Shown here: positions 33,706 through 42,556 of the stretch, piece by piece
How the letters are laid out: the number at the start of each line of letters is the position of its first letter
How positions within the stretch are numbered: position 1 is the stretch's first letter
Assembly: GCA_002396205.1 (NCBI GenBank)
Contig: DGXB01000060.1
Span: 4,759 to 65,014 of the forward strand
Direction: 5' to 3'
Origin: Bacteroidales bacterium UBA4243
GTDB taxonomy: Bacteria > Bacteroidota > Bacteroidia > Bacteroidales > F082
DNA: 60,256 nt
Notes under the pieces: model-generated
What the model was told of the DNA's origin: nothing
Seen by the model: only the letters and a program-made list of their open reading frames with translations
Database searches by the model: none
Made by a program: the position numbers and the translations under genes

Positions 33706-34455
33706 TTAGAAGAGAATACCCACTTCGATGCCGACTTGGTTCTGGACAACATGGAGCGGATTGGTACGCTCGCCCAAATCCTTGTTTCCGGCGTAGTATT
33801 TCCTGTAATTGGACGAAACCAAGCCCGCGCCACCACTGCTGATGTTGTTGATCATGTCGTGCGAGTAATACACATCAAGGAACACGCGCGAAGTGCCTTG
33901 GATGGTATACTGGGTGCCGATGGCAGCCCTCAACGAGAAACGAAAAGGATTATATTCCTTGTCGGAGCTCGTGAACTTCTCGTGCAAAGCAGTCCCGTCA
34001 AAAGTGTCGCTGATCTTTGTCCTATAGGTATAGCCAAAAGCGCCACCGATTTGTGCAAAATAGCGAAGCGGACCGAATTGCTCGGTCACCATCTTGACCA
34101 TCAACGGGATTTCAAAAACCGTAGCCTTGTAGTTCCTGTCGACCGTACCCAACGTGTAGCCCGCCACGGTATCAAGTTGGCGCATGTCCTCGAAACTGTA
34201 ACGGCCATTAATCAAGTTGACATTCAAGCCAGAGACAATGGCGTAGTTTTCAGCAAAATAAAACTCGGCGTCAAAACCGAAATTGAGTCCCACTTTTGCC
34301 TTGAGATTGGCGACATCTTCGGCATTAGAGCCAATCCAGTTAAGATTCGGGCCGACCTTGAAACCGAAGGCAAAGCCTTTGTACTCCTTTGATTGCGCTG
34401 AGACTCCCAGCGACAAGCCCAACAAAAGGGCTACGAAAAGTAAGTTTTTCTTCAT
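33706..34455 (-). CDS. Outer-membrane beta-barrel protein (PorT-like), 249 aa
   Basis: Signal peptide (MKKNLLFVALLLGLSLGVSAQ) and the same barrel opening (YKGFAFGFKVGPNLNW) as its two neighbours, ending with a strand VQNQVGIEVGILF. The last residues closely match the end of the 32085 gene (FIGIEVGIMH), which supports a duplication origin of these barrels. Divergent from the aminopeptidase gene at 34574. Function unknown. Confidence 0.84.
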   Translation of the reverse strand: MKKNLLFVALLLGLSLGVSAQSKEYKGFAFGFKVGPNLNWIGSNAEDVANLKAKVGLNFGFDAEFYFAENYAIVSGLNVNLINGRYSFEDMRQLDTVAGYTLGTVDRNYKATVFEIPLMVKMVTEQFGPLRYFAQIGGAFGYTYRTKISDTFDGTALHEKFTSSDKEYNPFRFSLRAAIGTQYTIQGTSRVFLDVYYSHDMINNISSGGAGLVSSNYRKYYAGNKDLGERTNPLHVVQNQVGIEVGILF

Positions 34456-34535
34456 TTTGTGTAGTTTTTAAGATTAGTATCAGGCCGCAAAATTAGTCTT
34501 TTTTCGAATTGTTTCGCTAAATCGGCCAAAATTCC

Positions 34536-34543
34536 TACCTTTG
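34536..34543 (+). promoter_or_regulatory. -7 box TACCTTTG for the first M24 aminopeptidase gene
   Basis: TACCTTTGTAG, 30 bp before the ATG at 34574. Confidence 0.55.
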
Positions 34544-34573
34544 TAGACTTAATAAGCAAAACACCATCGACAC

Positions 34574-35881
34574 ATGAACACCCCAATTCCCAACCGACTT
34601 TTCGTCCGCAACAGGGCCAACTTTGCGGCGCAACTGCCACCCAAATCGGTGGCCGTCTTCACCGCCAACGAGCCTATGCCGCGCAACGGCGACGAGTTTT
34701 ATCCCTTCCGCCAACAGTCTGACTTCTTTTACCTTACGGGCATCAACGAGGAAAACGCCTACCTCATCATCGCCCCCGACTATCCCGACGAGACGATGCG
34801 TGAAGTGCTCTTCATCGAGCCTTACGACGAAGTGAAAGCCACATGGCAAGGCGAGATGCTCGACAATGCAAAAGCCACCGAACTGTCGGGCATCAAGACC
34901 GTCAAAGGCAGCGACAGCTTCTGGATGACCTTGAACGACTTTGTTTTCTCCGGCTATGGCGAAACGATATATCTGCACAGTTACGAATATCCGAAATATG
35001 AATGTGCCGTGGAGACCATTCAACAACGCTTCGTCAAACAAGTCAAGGAATGCTACCCAATGCACAATTATGGCCGCACTGCGCCGATTCTCAACGCCTT
35101 GCGCATGGTGAAGTCGGAAGAAGAAATCGCCATCACGAAACAAGCCTGCGACATCACCGCGAAGGCCTTCCGTCGTTGCTTGGCGACCGTCAGGCCTGGC
35201 ATGTACGAGTATGAGGTACAGGCCGAAATCGAATACATCTTCAAGCAAAACAACGCCACGGGCCATGCCTACGCACCCATCATTGCTGGCGGGAAGAACG
35301 GCTGTTGCCTGCATTACTCGAAGAACCAGAGCCTCCTCAACAACGGCGACCTGCTCCTCTTCGACATCGGCTGCGAGCTGAACAACTACGCCTCCGACCT
35401 CAGCCGAACCATACCTATTAATGGTAAGTTCACGCAACGCCAAAAGGACTGCTACAACGCCGTGCTCCGCGTGATGAAGGAAATCACCAAGCTCTACCGC
35501 CCTGGAGGCACCATCAACGAAATCAACGAGACCACGCACCGATTGATGGAACAGGAGATGATCAAGCTCGGCCTCTTCACCGCCGAGGACGTGAAGAAGC
35601 AAGACCCCGAAAAGCCTTTGGAACGCAAATACTTGATGCACGGCATGGCGCACCACATCGGATTAGACGTGCACGACAGCATCGACAAATTCAAGCCATT
35701 CGCTCCAGGCATGATACTCAGCTGCGAGCCAGGCATATACATCCGCGAGGAAGGCATCGGCATCCGCATCGAGAACGACTTGCTCATCACCGAAGGAGAA
35801 CCCATCAATTTGTTTGAGGGGCTGCCAACGGAAATCGAAGAGATTGAGGCGGCAATGCTGAAAAATTCACTAAATAAGTGA
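34574..35881 (+). CDS. pepP: Xaa-Pro aminopeptidase (M24B), first copy
   Basis: A 435-residue cytoplasmic metallopeptidase removing N-terminal residues before proline. The N-terminal AMP_N domain (FYPFRQQSDFFYLTGINE) is followed by the pita-bread catalytic domain. Metal ligands are visible: the aspartates in LLLFDIGCELNNYASDLSRT, the histidine in HGMAHHIGLDVHD, and glutamates in SCEPGIYI and IRIENDLLIT. Length is normal. A second, different M24B gene lies at 36633, with higBA between them; both are on the same strand. Confidence 0.93.
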   Translation: MNTPIPNRLFVRNRANFAAQLPPKSVAVFTANEPMPRNGDEFYPFRQQSDFFYLTGINEENAYLIIAPDYPDETMREVLFIEPYDEVKATWQGEMLDNAKATELSGIKTVKGSDSFWMTLNDFVFSGYGETIYLHSYEYPKYECAVETIQQRFVKQVKECYPMHNYGRTAPILNALRMVKSEEEIAITKQACDITAKAFRRCLATVRPGMYEYEVQAEIEYIFKQNNATGHAYAPIIAGGKNGCCLHYSKNQSLLNNGDLLLFDIGCELNNYASDLSRTIPINGKFTQRQKDCYNAVLRVMKEITKLYRPGGTINEINETTHRLMEQEMIKLGLFTAEDVKKQDPEKPLERKYLMHGMAHHIGLDVHDSIDKFKPFAPGMILSCEPGIYIREEGIGIRIENDLLITEGEPINLFEGLPTEIEEIEAAMLKNSLNK

Positions 35882-35898
35882 ATTATTGAAAAAAATCG

Positions 35899-35906
35899 TA
35901 TATTTG
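35899..35906 (+). promoter_or_regulatory. -7 box TATATTTG for higBA
   Basis: TATATTTGCAGCC, 13 bp before the higB ATG, giving the toxin-antitoxin pair its own promoter. Confidence 0.55.
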
Positions 35907-35919
35907 CAGCCATCAAACT

Positions 35920-36231
35920 ATGGAAATAAGATTCGACAAGGAGTATTTAGAGGAATTGTATAACAATGGCCGAACCAAAAACAAGAAGTATCGGTTTCAG
36001 CCTCAAGTGGTGAAAAAATATCAGAAAAGAATTGACACCTTGGCTGGTATCACTCGAATTGAGGAATTGTTTACACTTAACTCGCTCAACTTTGAAGCTT
36101 TGGAAAGTTCCGGCAATTATTTCATTCGTATCGACTACCATTATAGGCTTGAATTTCAAGTCAGCAACTCCGAAACCGAACCAATTATCACCATTTGCTT
36201 GATCATGGACATTACAAACCATTACGATTAG
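35920..36231 (+). CDS. higB: HigB-type toxin (RelE/ParE superfamily)
   Basis: A 103-residue toxin-like protein with the HigB/RelE pattern: VVKKYQKRIDTLAGITRIEELF in the helical part, FEALESSGNYFIRIDYHYRLEFQV in the beta-sheet. RelE-like toxins cleave ribosome-bound mRNA. The antitoxin gene follows 11 bp downstream, the reverse order (toxin first) typical of hig modules. It sits between two aminopeptidase genes and has its own promoter, so it was probably acquired by transfer. Confidence 0.87.
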   Translation: MEIRFDKEYLEELYNNGRTKNKKYRFQPQVVKKYQKRIDTLAGITRIEELFTLNSLNFEALESSGNYFIRIDYHYRLEFQVSNSETEPIITICLIMDITNHYD

Positions 36232-36242
36232 GAGGCAACCAC

Positions 36243-36548
36243 ATGAATAACAATCGAATACCAACCCATCCAGGAGATGTAATCAAAGAGGAACTGGAAT
36301 ACAGGGGCATCTCACAGAAAAAGTTCTCCGAACTGACTGGTGTTTCCTACACCATGCTCAATGAAATATTGAATGGCAAGCGCCCTGTCACAAGCGACTT
36401 CGCACTTATCGTGGAGGCGGCTTTAGGGGTCAGTCCGCAATTGCTAATCAACATGCAAGCACGCTACAACATGGCCATAACCATGAACCAAACCTCATTC
36501 CTGACGCGCCTGGACCACATCAGAAAGGCTTGTGCAGCAGTGTTTTAA
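36243..36548 (+). CDS. higA: HigA-type antitoxin (XRE helix-turn-helix)
   Basis: A 101-residue antitoxin. PTHPGDVIKEELEYRGIS at the N-terminus is the classical HigA opening, followed by the helix-turn-helix QKKFSELTGVSYTMLNEILNGKRPVTSDFA. It should neutralise HigB and repress the shared promoter. The ATG at 36243 is preferred over an upstream in-frame start (36195) that would overlap higB and lacks family similarity. Confidence 0.9.
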   Translation: MNNNRIPTHPGDVIKEELEYRGISQKKFSELTGVSYTMLNEILNGKRPVTSDFALIVEAALGVSPQLLINMQARYNMAITMNQTSFLTRLDHIRKACAAVF

Positions 36549-36632
36549 AAATTCTACAATTAAACAAATCGAAGATTGGCTAACGCCGAATTATCATTTC
36601 AACGAAATTAATCAACAATTAAACAACTAAAT

Positions 36633-38054
36633 ATGTTCGCAAAAGACGTTTACAGTGGCCGTCGCGCCACATTGAAAAGCAAAATCACGAAGGGCATTGC
36701 CTTCTTCCCGGCCAACAACGAGGCTCCCTTCAACTATCCTGACAACACCTACATCTACCGTCAGGACAGCAACTTCTCTTATTTCTTCGGCCTCAACCAC
36801 CCCGACATGGTCGGCGTCATTGACTTTGAAAGCGGCGAGGAAATCCTCTTCGGCGTCGACGTCACCATCGACGACGTGATTTGGTGCGGTCCCCTGCCCT
36901 CGCTGAAGGAACAAGGCGACAGCATCGGCATCACCGACTGCCGCGACTTCAACCGCTTTGGCGAATACCTGCAACAGGCCATCGCCAAGGGCCGCCAAAT
37001 CCACATGCTGCCCACCTATCGCGGCGACACGCAGATCCAATGCGCCAACTGGTTGAACTGCAACGTGAACAAAGTCAGCGATTACGTCAGCCTCGAACTC
37101 ATCAAGGCCGTCATCTCGATGCGCGAAATCAAGAGCGATCTTGAAATTGCTGAGATGGAACGTGCCGCCAACACCGCTTATTACATGCACACCACCGCCA
37201 TGAAGATGTGTAAGCCCGGCATGATCGAACAAGAAATCGCCGGCGTGGTGGAAGGCCTTTCGTTGTCGGGCGGCGGCCCCGTGTCGTTCCCCGTCATCCT
37301 CAGCGTCGACGGACAAACGTTGCACAACCACGGTCACCACAACGTGTTGAAGGAAGGCCGAATGATGGTATGCGACGCCGGTGCCGAAACGGAGAACTAC
37401 TATGCCTCCGACTTCACCCGCACCACTCCCGTGGGTGGCAAGTTCAACCAACGTCAAAAGGAGATCTACGAAATCGTTTTGGCTGCCAACCAAGCCGTGG
37501 CCGCCCAAACGCGTCCCTACATGCCCTACATGGTGATGCACACTTTGGCCTGCCGCACCTTGATTGAAGGCTTGAAAGGCGTCGGCCTGATGAAAGGCGA
37601 CACCGAGGAAGCCCTGATGAACGGCGCCCACTGGCTCTTCATGCCTCACGGCCTCGGCCACATGCTCGGCATGGACGTACACGACATGGAAGGCCTCGGC
37701 GAGACCTACGTCGGCTACGACGAGCAAACGCCGCGCTCCACCAAATTGGGCTTCAGCGGCCTGCGTTGCGGCAAGACCTTGAAACCCGGTTTCGTGGTCA
37801 CTGACGAGCCTGGCATCTACTTCATCCCTACGCTCATCGACATGTGGAAAGCTGAAGGCAAGTTCAAGGACTTCATTAATTACGACAAGTTAGAGACTTA
37901 CAAGGACTTCGGTGGCATTCGCATTGAGGACGACCTGCTCATCACCGCCGATGGCTGCCGCATCCTTGGCCGCCCGATTCCAAAGACCGTTGCCGAGGTC
38001 GAGGACATGTGCGCCCAAGGCCGCGAATGGATTAAAATGGAAGGTTTGTATTGA
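36633..38054 (+). CDS. Xaa-Pro aminopeptidase (M24B), second copy
   Basis: A 473-residue M24B metallopeptidase, longer than the first copy. The AMP_N domain (YIYRQDSNFSYFFGLNHPD) is followed by the catalytic domain with metal ligands in MVCDAGAETENYYASDFTRT, HGLGHMLGMDVHDME, TDEPGIYF and GIRIEDDLLIT. The C-terminal part has an extra loop near residues 345-365. It clearly differs from the 34574 copy, so this is an old paralogue, not a recent duplication. It ends at a bidirectional terminator shared with the TonB-dependent receptor gene. Confidence 0.92.
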   Translation: MFAKDVYSGRRATLKSKITKGIAFFPANNEAPFNYPDNTYIYRQDSNFSYFFGLNHPDMVGVIDFESGEEILFGVDVTIDDVIWCGPLPSLKEQGDSIGITDCRDFNRFGEYLQQAIAKGRQIHMLPTYRGDTQIQCANWLNCNVNKVSDYVSLELIKAVISMREIKSDLEIAEMERAANTAYYMHTTAMKMCKPGMIEQEIAGVVEGLSLSGGGPVSFPVILSVDGQTLHNHGHHNVLKEGRMMVCDAGAETENYYASDFTRTTPVGGKFNQRQKEIYEIVLAANQAVAAQTRPYMPYMVMHTLACRTLIEGLKGVGLMKGDTEEALMNGAHWLFMPHGLGHMLGMDVHDMEGLGETYVGYDEQTPRSTKLGFSGLRCGKTLKPGFVVTDEPGIYFIPTLIDMWKAEGKFKDFINYDKLETYKDFGGIRIEDDLLITADGCRILGRPIPKTVAEVEDMCAQGREWIKMEGLY

Positions 38055-38075
38055 TAGATAACATTTTGAACAAAA

Positions 38076-38105
38076 AAAAGAGAGGCTGCAACCTCTCTTT
38101 TTTTG
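38076..38105. terminator. Bidirectional terminator
   Basis: AAGAGAGG-ctgcaa-CCTCTCTT stem with A-run and T-run, between convergent genes ending at 38054 and 38107. Confidence 0.85.
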
Positions 38106-38106
38106 T

Positions 38107-40629
38107 TTAAAACTCCATCACGAGTTTCACATTCACATAACGTGGCGTCAGGTAGTTAGGCGCACCATAATATCTGTTGTCGATGTACTTCACCCAAGTG
38201 TAGGAAATCACGTTGGGGATGTCGAGCAAGTTGAACACATCGACACTCACAAACATATTGCGCACATAGCGCAACGGATTGCCTTTGCTGAAGCTGCTCG
38301 CCTCGCTGATAAGCTGTTTGCTGAAGCCGATGTCGACGCGACGATAGGCCTCATAACGGCTTGAGGTGGAATAGAAGTCGGAGTTGTTGTCGGGCACAGG
38401 CAAACCCATGCCGAAGGACAACGTCATGTTGACCCGCCATGTGGGGAACCCTGGAATGTAATCCTGGAAAAACAAAGAGAAGTTGACCAATTGGTCGGAG
38501 GGACGGCTATGCCAGCCCAAGGCAATGGTGTCGGCCACCTGGGCATCGGAATGGTTATAGAAAGGCAAACGTTTACCCTCAGCGTCAACCAAGTAATAAT
38601 CGCCACGGATGTCCTCACGCGCCCGCATGAACGAAAGGCTCGCCCAACTGTCGATGCCCTTCACAAACTCGCCGTTCAACTTGAAGTCGAGACCTGTGGT
38701 ATAAGCCCTGGCCGACTGGTCAGCATAATAACGGATGCGTACATTGTCGACATCGTAGGGGATGACATGGGTGAACCACTTGAAATACAGCTCCGAAGTC
38801 AGAATGAAAGGACGGTTCCAAGCACGAAACTTGAAATCGTTGCCCGCCACAATCTGATACGACTGCTGGGCTTTGGCATCCTTGAAGAGACTGCCATCGC
38901 GGTTGCGGATCTCGCGATAGAACGGCGTCTGGTTGTAGACACCACCCGAAAGGCGATATACCACTTCGCGCTTGTCGTCGTTGGGCTTATAGGCAATGCC
39001 CGCCCTCGGACTGACGTGCACCTTTTTATTATAGCCCCAATAATTGGCCCTCAATCCTGCTGTGACAACAAACTCACCCTTGTCCTCATAAGGAATCGTC
39101 CACGAATTCTGCACGAAACCATCCAAATTATTGATGGAAAGCACATTGGACGACTTAAGGTTAAAATCCATCTCGATTTCGGGAAGCACATCGGGATAGC
39201 CGCCAATCACGTCGGGGGCATGGGGAATGATGTAGCCCGCCGAGTCGAAAGCCTGCCATTCGTCGACCTTATCGTCGATGGCCTGATGCTGGAAACGGAT
39301 ACCCCACTTGAGCAACTTGTTATCCATGGAGTAAAGTCCCTTATGGTCAAGGTTATAGACTTGGGCATAGAAGCCGTTGCGGGCATGTCTGGTCTGCGTG
39401 CCCACCTCATGGTTCTCGATCAACTCGCCAAAATCCTCGGAGCCAAAAGAAGTGTTGCGAATACCGAAGAAATATTGTTCCTGGATGTCGTAGGTCTCCG
39501 TCTCGTAGGCCGAATAAGCTGAGGCTATCCATTTCAGGTTCAAGTCTTTGGTAGGCTTATACGACAGTGTCATGGCACCGAGGCCCGTGGTGTAGTCGTC
39601 GATTTCCTGCCCGTCGAAATACACATTGATTTGGATGGGAAGGTCGATGGTGCCCGTGTTGATCTTGGCGTTTTGCGGGACAATCATGTAGCGGTTCTTC
39701 GAATAATAGCCCAAAAACGAAAGATCCCATTTCTCGTTGAACCTGTAGTTGAACAAAGCTTGCCCGTCAGTGAAATTGGGCCGATAGTCACCCTTCGTGT
39801 CCATCATGCCCAATGCCAAGGCCGTGTTTTTGTAACGCGCACCGACCAAATAGCTGAACTTGTCGTTTCCTGTAGCGCCTTCCACATGGGCTTCGGCGCC
39901 CAGAAGGCTCAGATTGAGCGAAGCGGCAAATTCATGCGGTATCTTGTAGGTCACATCGAGCACCGACGACATCTTGTCGCCATATTCCGCCGCAAATCCG
40001 CCAGCCGAAAACTCGATATTGTTGACCAACTGGGAGTTGACGAAACTCAAGCCCTCTTGCTGCCCTGAGCCAACGAGGAACGGGCGATAGATTTCGATGC
40101 CGTTGACGTAAATCAGGTTCTCGTCGAAGTTGCCGCCACGCACGCGGTATTGCGAGCTCAGTTCGTTGTTCGACACCACGCCCGGCAAGGTCTTGATGAG
40201 TGTTTCGACGCCTCCGCCCATGGTGGGCAACAGGGTGGCCTGCTTGGGGTTGAGGCGTGTCAGGCTCGATGCCTCTGCGCCACGGTCGCTGATGACCACG
40301 TCGGGCAAGTCGGTGGCGATGGAATGCAGCGTGACGTCAAGTTTCCGCTTCTCCCCTTCCTTGAGCCGCACCTTGACTTGCTTTTGGTCGAAGCCGATAT
40401 ACGAGAAACTGATGGTCAAGGTTGTATCAGAAAGCACCGAAAGCTCGTATGCACCCCGCGAATTGGTGGTTTGCCCAACCAGCAAGTCGACGGCAATCAC
40501 ATTGGCCATCTCGATGGGACGGCCTTTCTCGTCGGTCACCTTGCCATATACCGAAGCCGTGGGCAGGTGCTGGGCACGGGCTGCCAAAGCGAGAAACAGC
40601 AATGCTATGAGGAGAAACTTGGTTCGCAT
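38107..40629 (-). CDS. TonB-dependent receptor with carboxypeptidase-like N-domain
   Basis: An 840-residue outer-membrane transporter. Signal peptide MRTKFLLIALLFLALAARA, then a carboxypeptidase-D-regulatory-like beta-sandwich (SVYGKVTDEKGRPIEMANV). The plug domain (TLIKTLPGVVSNNELSSQYRV, NFDENLIYVNGIEIYRP) and a 22-strand barrel follow. Such receptors import iron complexes, vitamins or glycans using TonB energy. No SusD partner is adjacent and no substrate can be inferred. The start at 40629 gives a good signal peptide; a longer start would add a non-conserved extension. There is no promoter I trust upstream. Confidence 0.92.
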   Translation of the reverse strand: MRTKFLLIALLFLALAARAQHLPTASVYGKVTDEKGRPIEMANVIAVDLLVGQTTNSRGAYELSVLSDTTLTISFSYIGFDQKQVKVRLKEGEKRKLDVTLHSIATDLPDVVISDRGAEASSLTRLNPKQATLLPTMGGGVETLIKTLPGVVSNNELSSQYRVRGGNFDENLIYVNGIEIYRPFLVGSGQQEGLSFVNSQLVNNIEFSAGGFAAEYGDKMSSVLDVTYKIPHEFAASLNLSLLGAEAHVEGATGNDKFSYLVGARYKNTALALGMMDTKGDYRPNFTDGQALFNYRFNEKWDLSFLGYYSKNRYMIVPQNAKINTGTIDLPIQINVYFDGQEIDDYTTGLGAMTLSYKPTKDLNLKWIASAYSAYETETYDIQEQYFFGIRNTSFGSEDFGELIENHEVGTQTRHARNGFYAQVYNLDHKGLYSMDNKLLKWGIRFQHQAIDDKVDEWQAFDSAGYIIPHAPDVIGGYPDVLPEIEMDFNLKSSNVLSINNLDGFVQNSWTIPYEDKGEFVVTAGLRANYWGYNKKVHVSPRAGIAYKPNDDKREVVYRLSGGVYNQTPFYREIRNRDGSLFKDAKAQQSYQIVAGNDFKFRAWNRPFILTSELYFKWFTHVIPYDVDNVRIRYYADQSARAYTTGLDFKLNGEFVKGIDSWASLSFMRAREDIRGDYYLVDAEGKRLPFYNHSDAQVADTIALGWHSRPSDQLVNFSLFFQDYIPGFPTWRVNMTLSFGMGLPVPDNNSDFYSTSSRYEAYRRVDIGFSKQLISEASSFSKGNPLRYVRNMFVSVDVFNLLDIPNVISYTWVKYIDNRYYGAPNYLTPRYVNVKLVMEF

Positions 40630-40733
40630 GAAGAGATAACTGAAAATGTAGACAATTATTGTTTTCGAGCAAGCCTCAAACAAAAAAAGCCGCCACGCAA
40701 GGCGCAGCAGCTCCGATATCGTTCACATTGGGA

Positions 40734-40976
40734 TTACCAACGCTCAAGGTTACCCTTCTGGGAAGCGTCCATGATGGCTTGGTAGACGCCCTTCTTGTTG
40801 ATGGTACGCAAGCCGGCAGCCGAAACCTTCAGCACAATCCACTCGTCCCATTCCGGAACATAAAACTTCTTGATTTTCAGATTCGGTTCAAACGTTCTCT
40901 TCGTTCTCTTGTTGGAGTGAGAAACATTGTTGCCGTGCATGACCTTTTTTCCTGTAATTTGACAAACTTTTGACAT
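40734..40976 (-). CDS. rpmB: 50S ribosomal protein L28
   Basis: An 80-residue ribosomal protein with the L28 signature [20 protein letters not shown] and the C-terminal [16 protein letters not shown]. It binds 23S rRNA in the large subunit. In many Bacteroidetes rpmB is followed by rpmG (L33); here nothing of that kind follows, and the next gene downstream is the TonB-dependent receptor. The histidine-asparagine N-terminal region lacks the cysteine pairs of zinc-binding L28 forms. Confidence 0.96.
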   Translation of the reverse strand: MSKVCQITGKKVMHGNNVSHSNKRTKRTFEPNLKIKKFYVPEWDEWIVLKVSAAGLRTINKKGVYQAIMDASQKGNLERW

Positions 40977-41137
40977 GACTCTTTATCCTTTATTATTTAT
41001 ACTTGTCTATTTTCTAACGGACTGCAAAAGTACACATTTTTTCGTTTCGCAAATCGTTTCTGCAAAAAATGTGGCAAAAAATTTCGGAAAGTGCTTAATT
41101 TCTTACCTTTGCAGGCCCAAAACTAACCCAATAAGCC

Positions 41138-41536
41138 ATGAAAATCGATGATTTGAAAGTCGCAAAGCTGGTTTACACCATCCAATCCGACGACCCCAAC
41201 GGCCAGATTCTTGAACAAGCCACCCCCGAAAAGCCTCGCGTGATGATGTTTGGCGTAGGCCGCATCATGAAAAGCTTCTCCGATGCCCTTAGAGGCTTGG
41301 AGCCTGGCGACTCGTTCGTCTTCACCATCCCAGCCGAGGAAGCCTTCGGGATGCCAAGTCCCGAAAACCAACATCCCTTGGCTGGTCATGGTCTTTTCGT
41401 GCGTGGCGAAGTCATCGAAGTGCGCGACCCCACCATCGAGGAGATGAACGCCGAGGTGGAATGGCGCCGCGCCAACGGGCTGCATTTCCACCATGAGCAT
41501 GATCATGGGCATGGGAATGAGCACCATCATCATTAA
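41138..41536 (+). CDS. SlyD-type FKBP peptidyl-prolyl isomerase lacking the IF chaperone domain
   Basis: A 132-residue FKBP fold protein of the SlyD family with a histidine-rich metal-binding tail (HFHHEHDHGHGNEHHHH). SlyD normally has an insert-in-flap (IF) chaperone domain of about 60 residues between the AFG motif and the LAG..L strand. Here AEEAFGMPSPENQHPLAGHGLF runs straight from one to the other, so the IF domain is missing and the protein is about 60 residues short. Prolyl isomerase activity and nickel binding are likely; folding chaperone activity would be reduced. It is convergent with mscS, with a 4-bp overlap of stop codons. Confidence 0.85.
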   Translation: MKIDDLKVAKLVYTIQSDDPNGQILEQATPEKPRVMMFGVGRIMKSFSDALRGLEPGDSFVFTIPAEEAFGMPSPENQHPLAGHGLFVRGEVIEVRDPTIEEMNAEVEWRRANGLHFHHEHDHGHGNEHHHH

Positions 41537-42447
41537 TTCTTCACATGCACATCCATCTGCGGGAACGGGATGTTCAGACCTTCCACTGCGAAAGCCTTGT
41601 AGACCTTCTCGTTCATGCTGAAAAACACCGGCCAATAGTTGGCAGAATCAACCCACACGCGCACGGTGATGTCGACCGAACTGTCGTTGAGCTTGCCCAA
41701 CTGGATGAAAGGCTCCGGCGATTTTAGTATGCGCTCGTCGCCATCGCAAAGTCGCAGCAGCACTGCCTTGGCCTTGTCGTAGTCGTCGCCATAGGCGATG
41801 GAGAAAGTCCAGTCGACGCGGCGCGTTTCTTGCCGCGAATAGTTGGTCAAGGCGCCCGTGGCAAGCGGCCCGTTGGGCAGGATGACCTCCTTGTTGTCGA
41901 CGGTCAGGATATGCGTGTTGAAGATCTGTATCTCGTTCACCGTGCCTTCATAGCCTTGTGCCGAGATGAAGTCGCCCACCTTGAAGGGCCGGAACATGAC
42001 GATGAGCACGCCGCCCGCAAAGTTCTGCAAGGTGCCTCCCAACGACATGCCAACCGCCAAGCCAGCCGAGGCCAACAGTGCCACCAGCGACGATGTGTTG
42101 ATGCCCAAAATGCCCACAACGGCAATAATCAGGATGAAATAAAGCACCACTGAGACCAGGTTCGACAAAAAACCATGCAGGGTGGCGTCGCCATGGCGGC
42201 TCATCAATCCGTTGGCCATCCATTTCTTGACCAACTTGATGATCCATCGACCCAAAAGAAACACGACGATGGCGGCCAATATCTTGAGTCCCAGCGGGAC
42301 GACATAAGTCCGCACCATATCGGGAAGCCATTCCGAGACGGGGGTGGTGGTCACATACTTGATGCCTTCGGTCATCTGGGCGAGTGCCGACGTGTCTTGG
42401 ATGGCGTCGGTCACTTCGGTTACAATGCTGTCGTTTTCCATATTCAT
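41533..42447 (-). CDS. mscS: Small-conductance mechanosensitive channel MscS
   Basis: A 304-residue channel that opens on membrane stretch to release osmolytes. Three N-terminal membrane helices end in the pore helix (SLVALLASAGLAVGMSLGGTLQNFAGG, the glycine/alanine-rich TM3), followed by the beta domain (FKVGDFISAQGYEGTVNEIQIFNTHI) and the alpha/beta cage. The start at 42447 (or 42441) is preferred because the promoter box is at 42514-42521. An upstream frame extension would overlap that box. Divergent from the exosortase-like gene. Confidence 0.93.
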   Translation of the reverse strand: MNMENDSIVTEVTDAIQDTSALAQMTEGIKYVTTTPVSEWLPDMVRTYVVPLGLKILAAIVVFLLGRWIIKLVKKWMANGLMSRHGDATLHGFLSNLVSVVLYFILIIAVVGILGINTSSLVALLASAGLAVGMSLGGTLQNFAGGVLIVMFRPFKVGDFISAQGYEGTVNEIQIFNTHILTVDNKEVILPNGPLATGALTNYSRQETRRVDWTFSIAYGDDYDKAKAVLLRLCDGDERILKSPEPFIQLGKLNDSSVDITVRVWVDSANYWPVFFSMNEKVYKAFAVEGLNIPFPQMDVHVKN

Positions 42448-42513
42448 TGAGTTTGACACGGGACGCGGGACTGCGAGACGCGAGTTTGCGCACCGCCGTA
42501 AAAAATAATGGTG

Positions 42514-42539
42514 CAAAAATAGGATTTTTTTTATTTTTG
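42514..42539. promoter_or_regulatory. Divergent -7 boxes for mscS and the exosortase-like gene
   Basis: Minus-strand TATTTTTG (42514-42521) serves mscS and plus-strand TATTTTTG (42532-42539) serves the gene at 42557. The two boxes are only 10 bp apart, so the promoters are likely to interfere. Confidence 0.6.
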
Positions 42540-42556
42540 CACGAAAAATAATTTCG

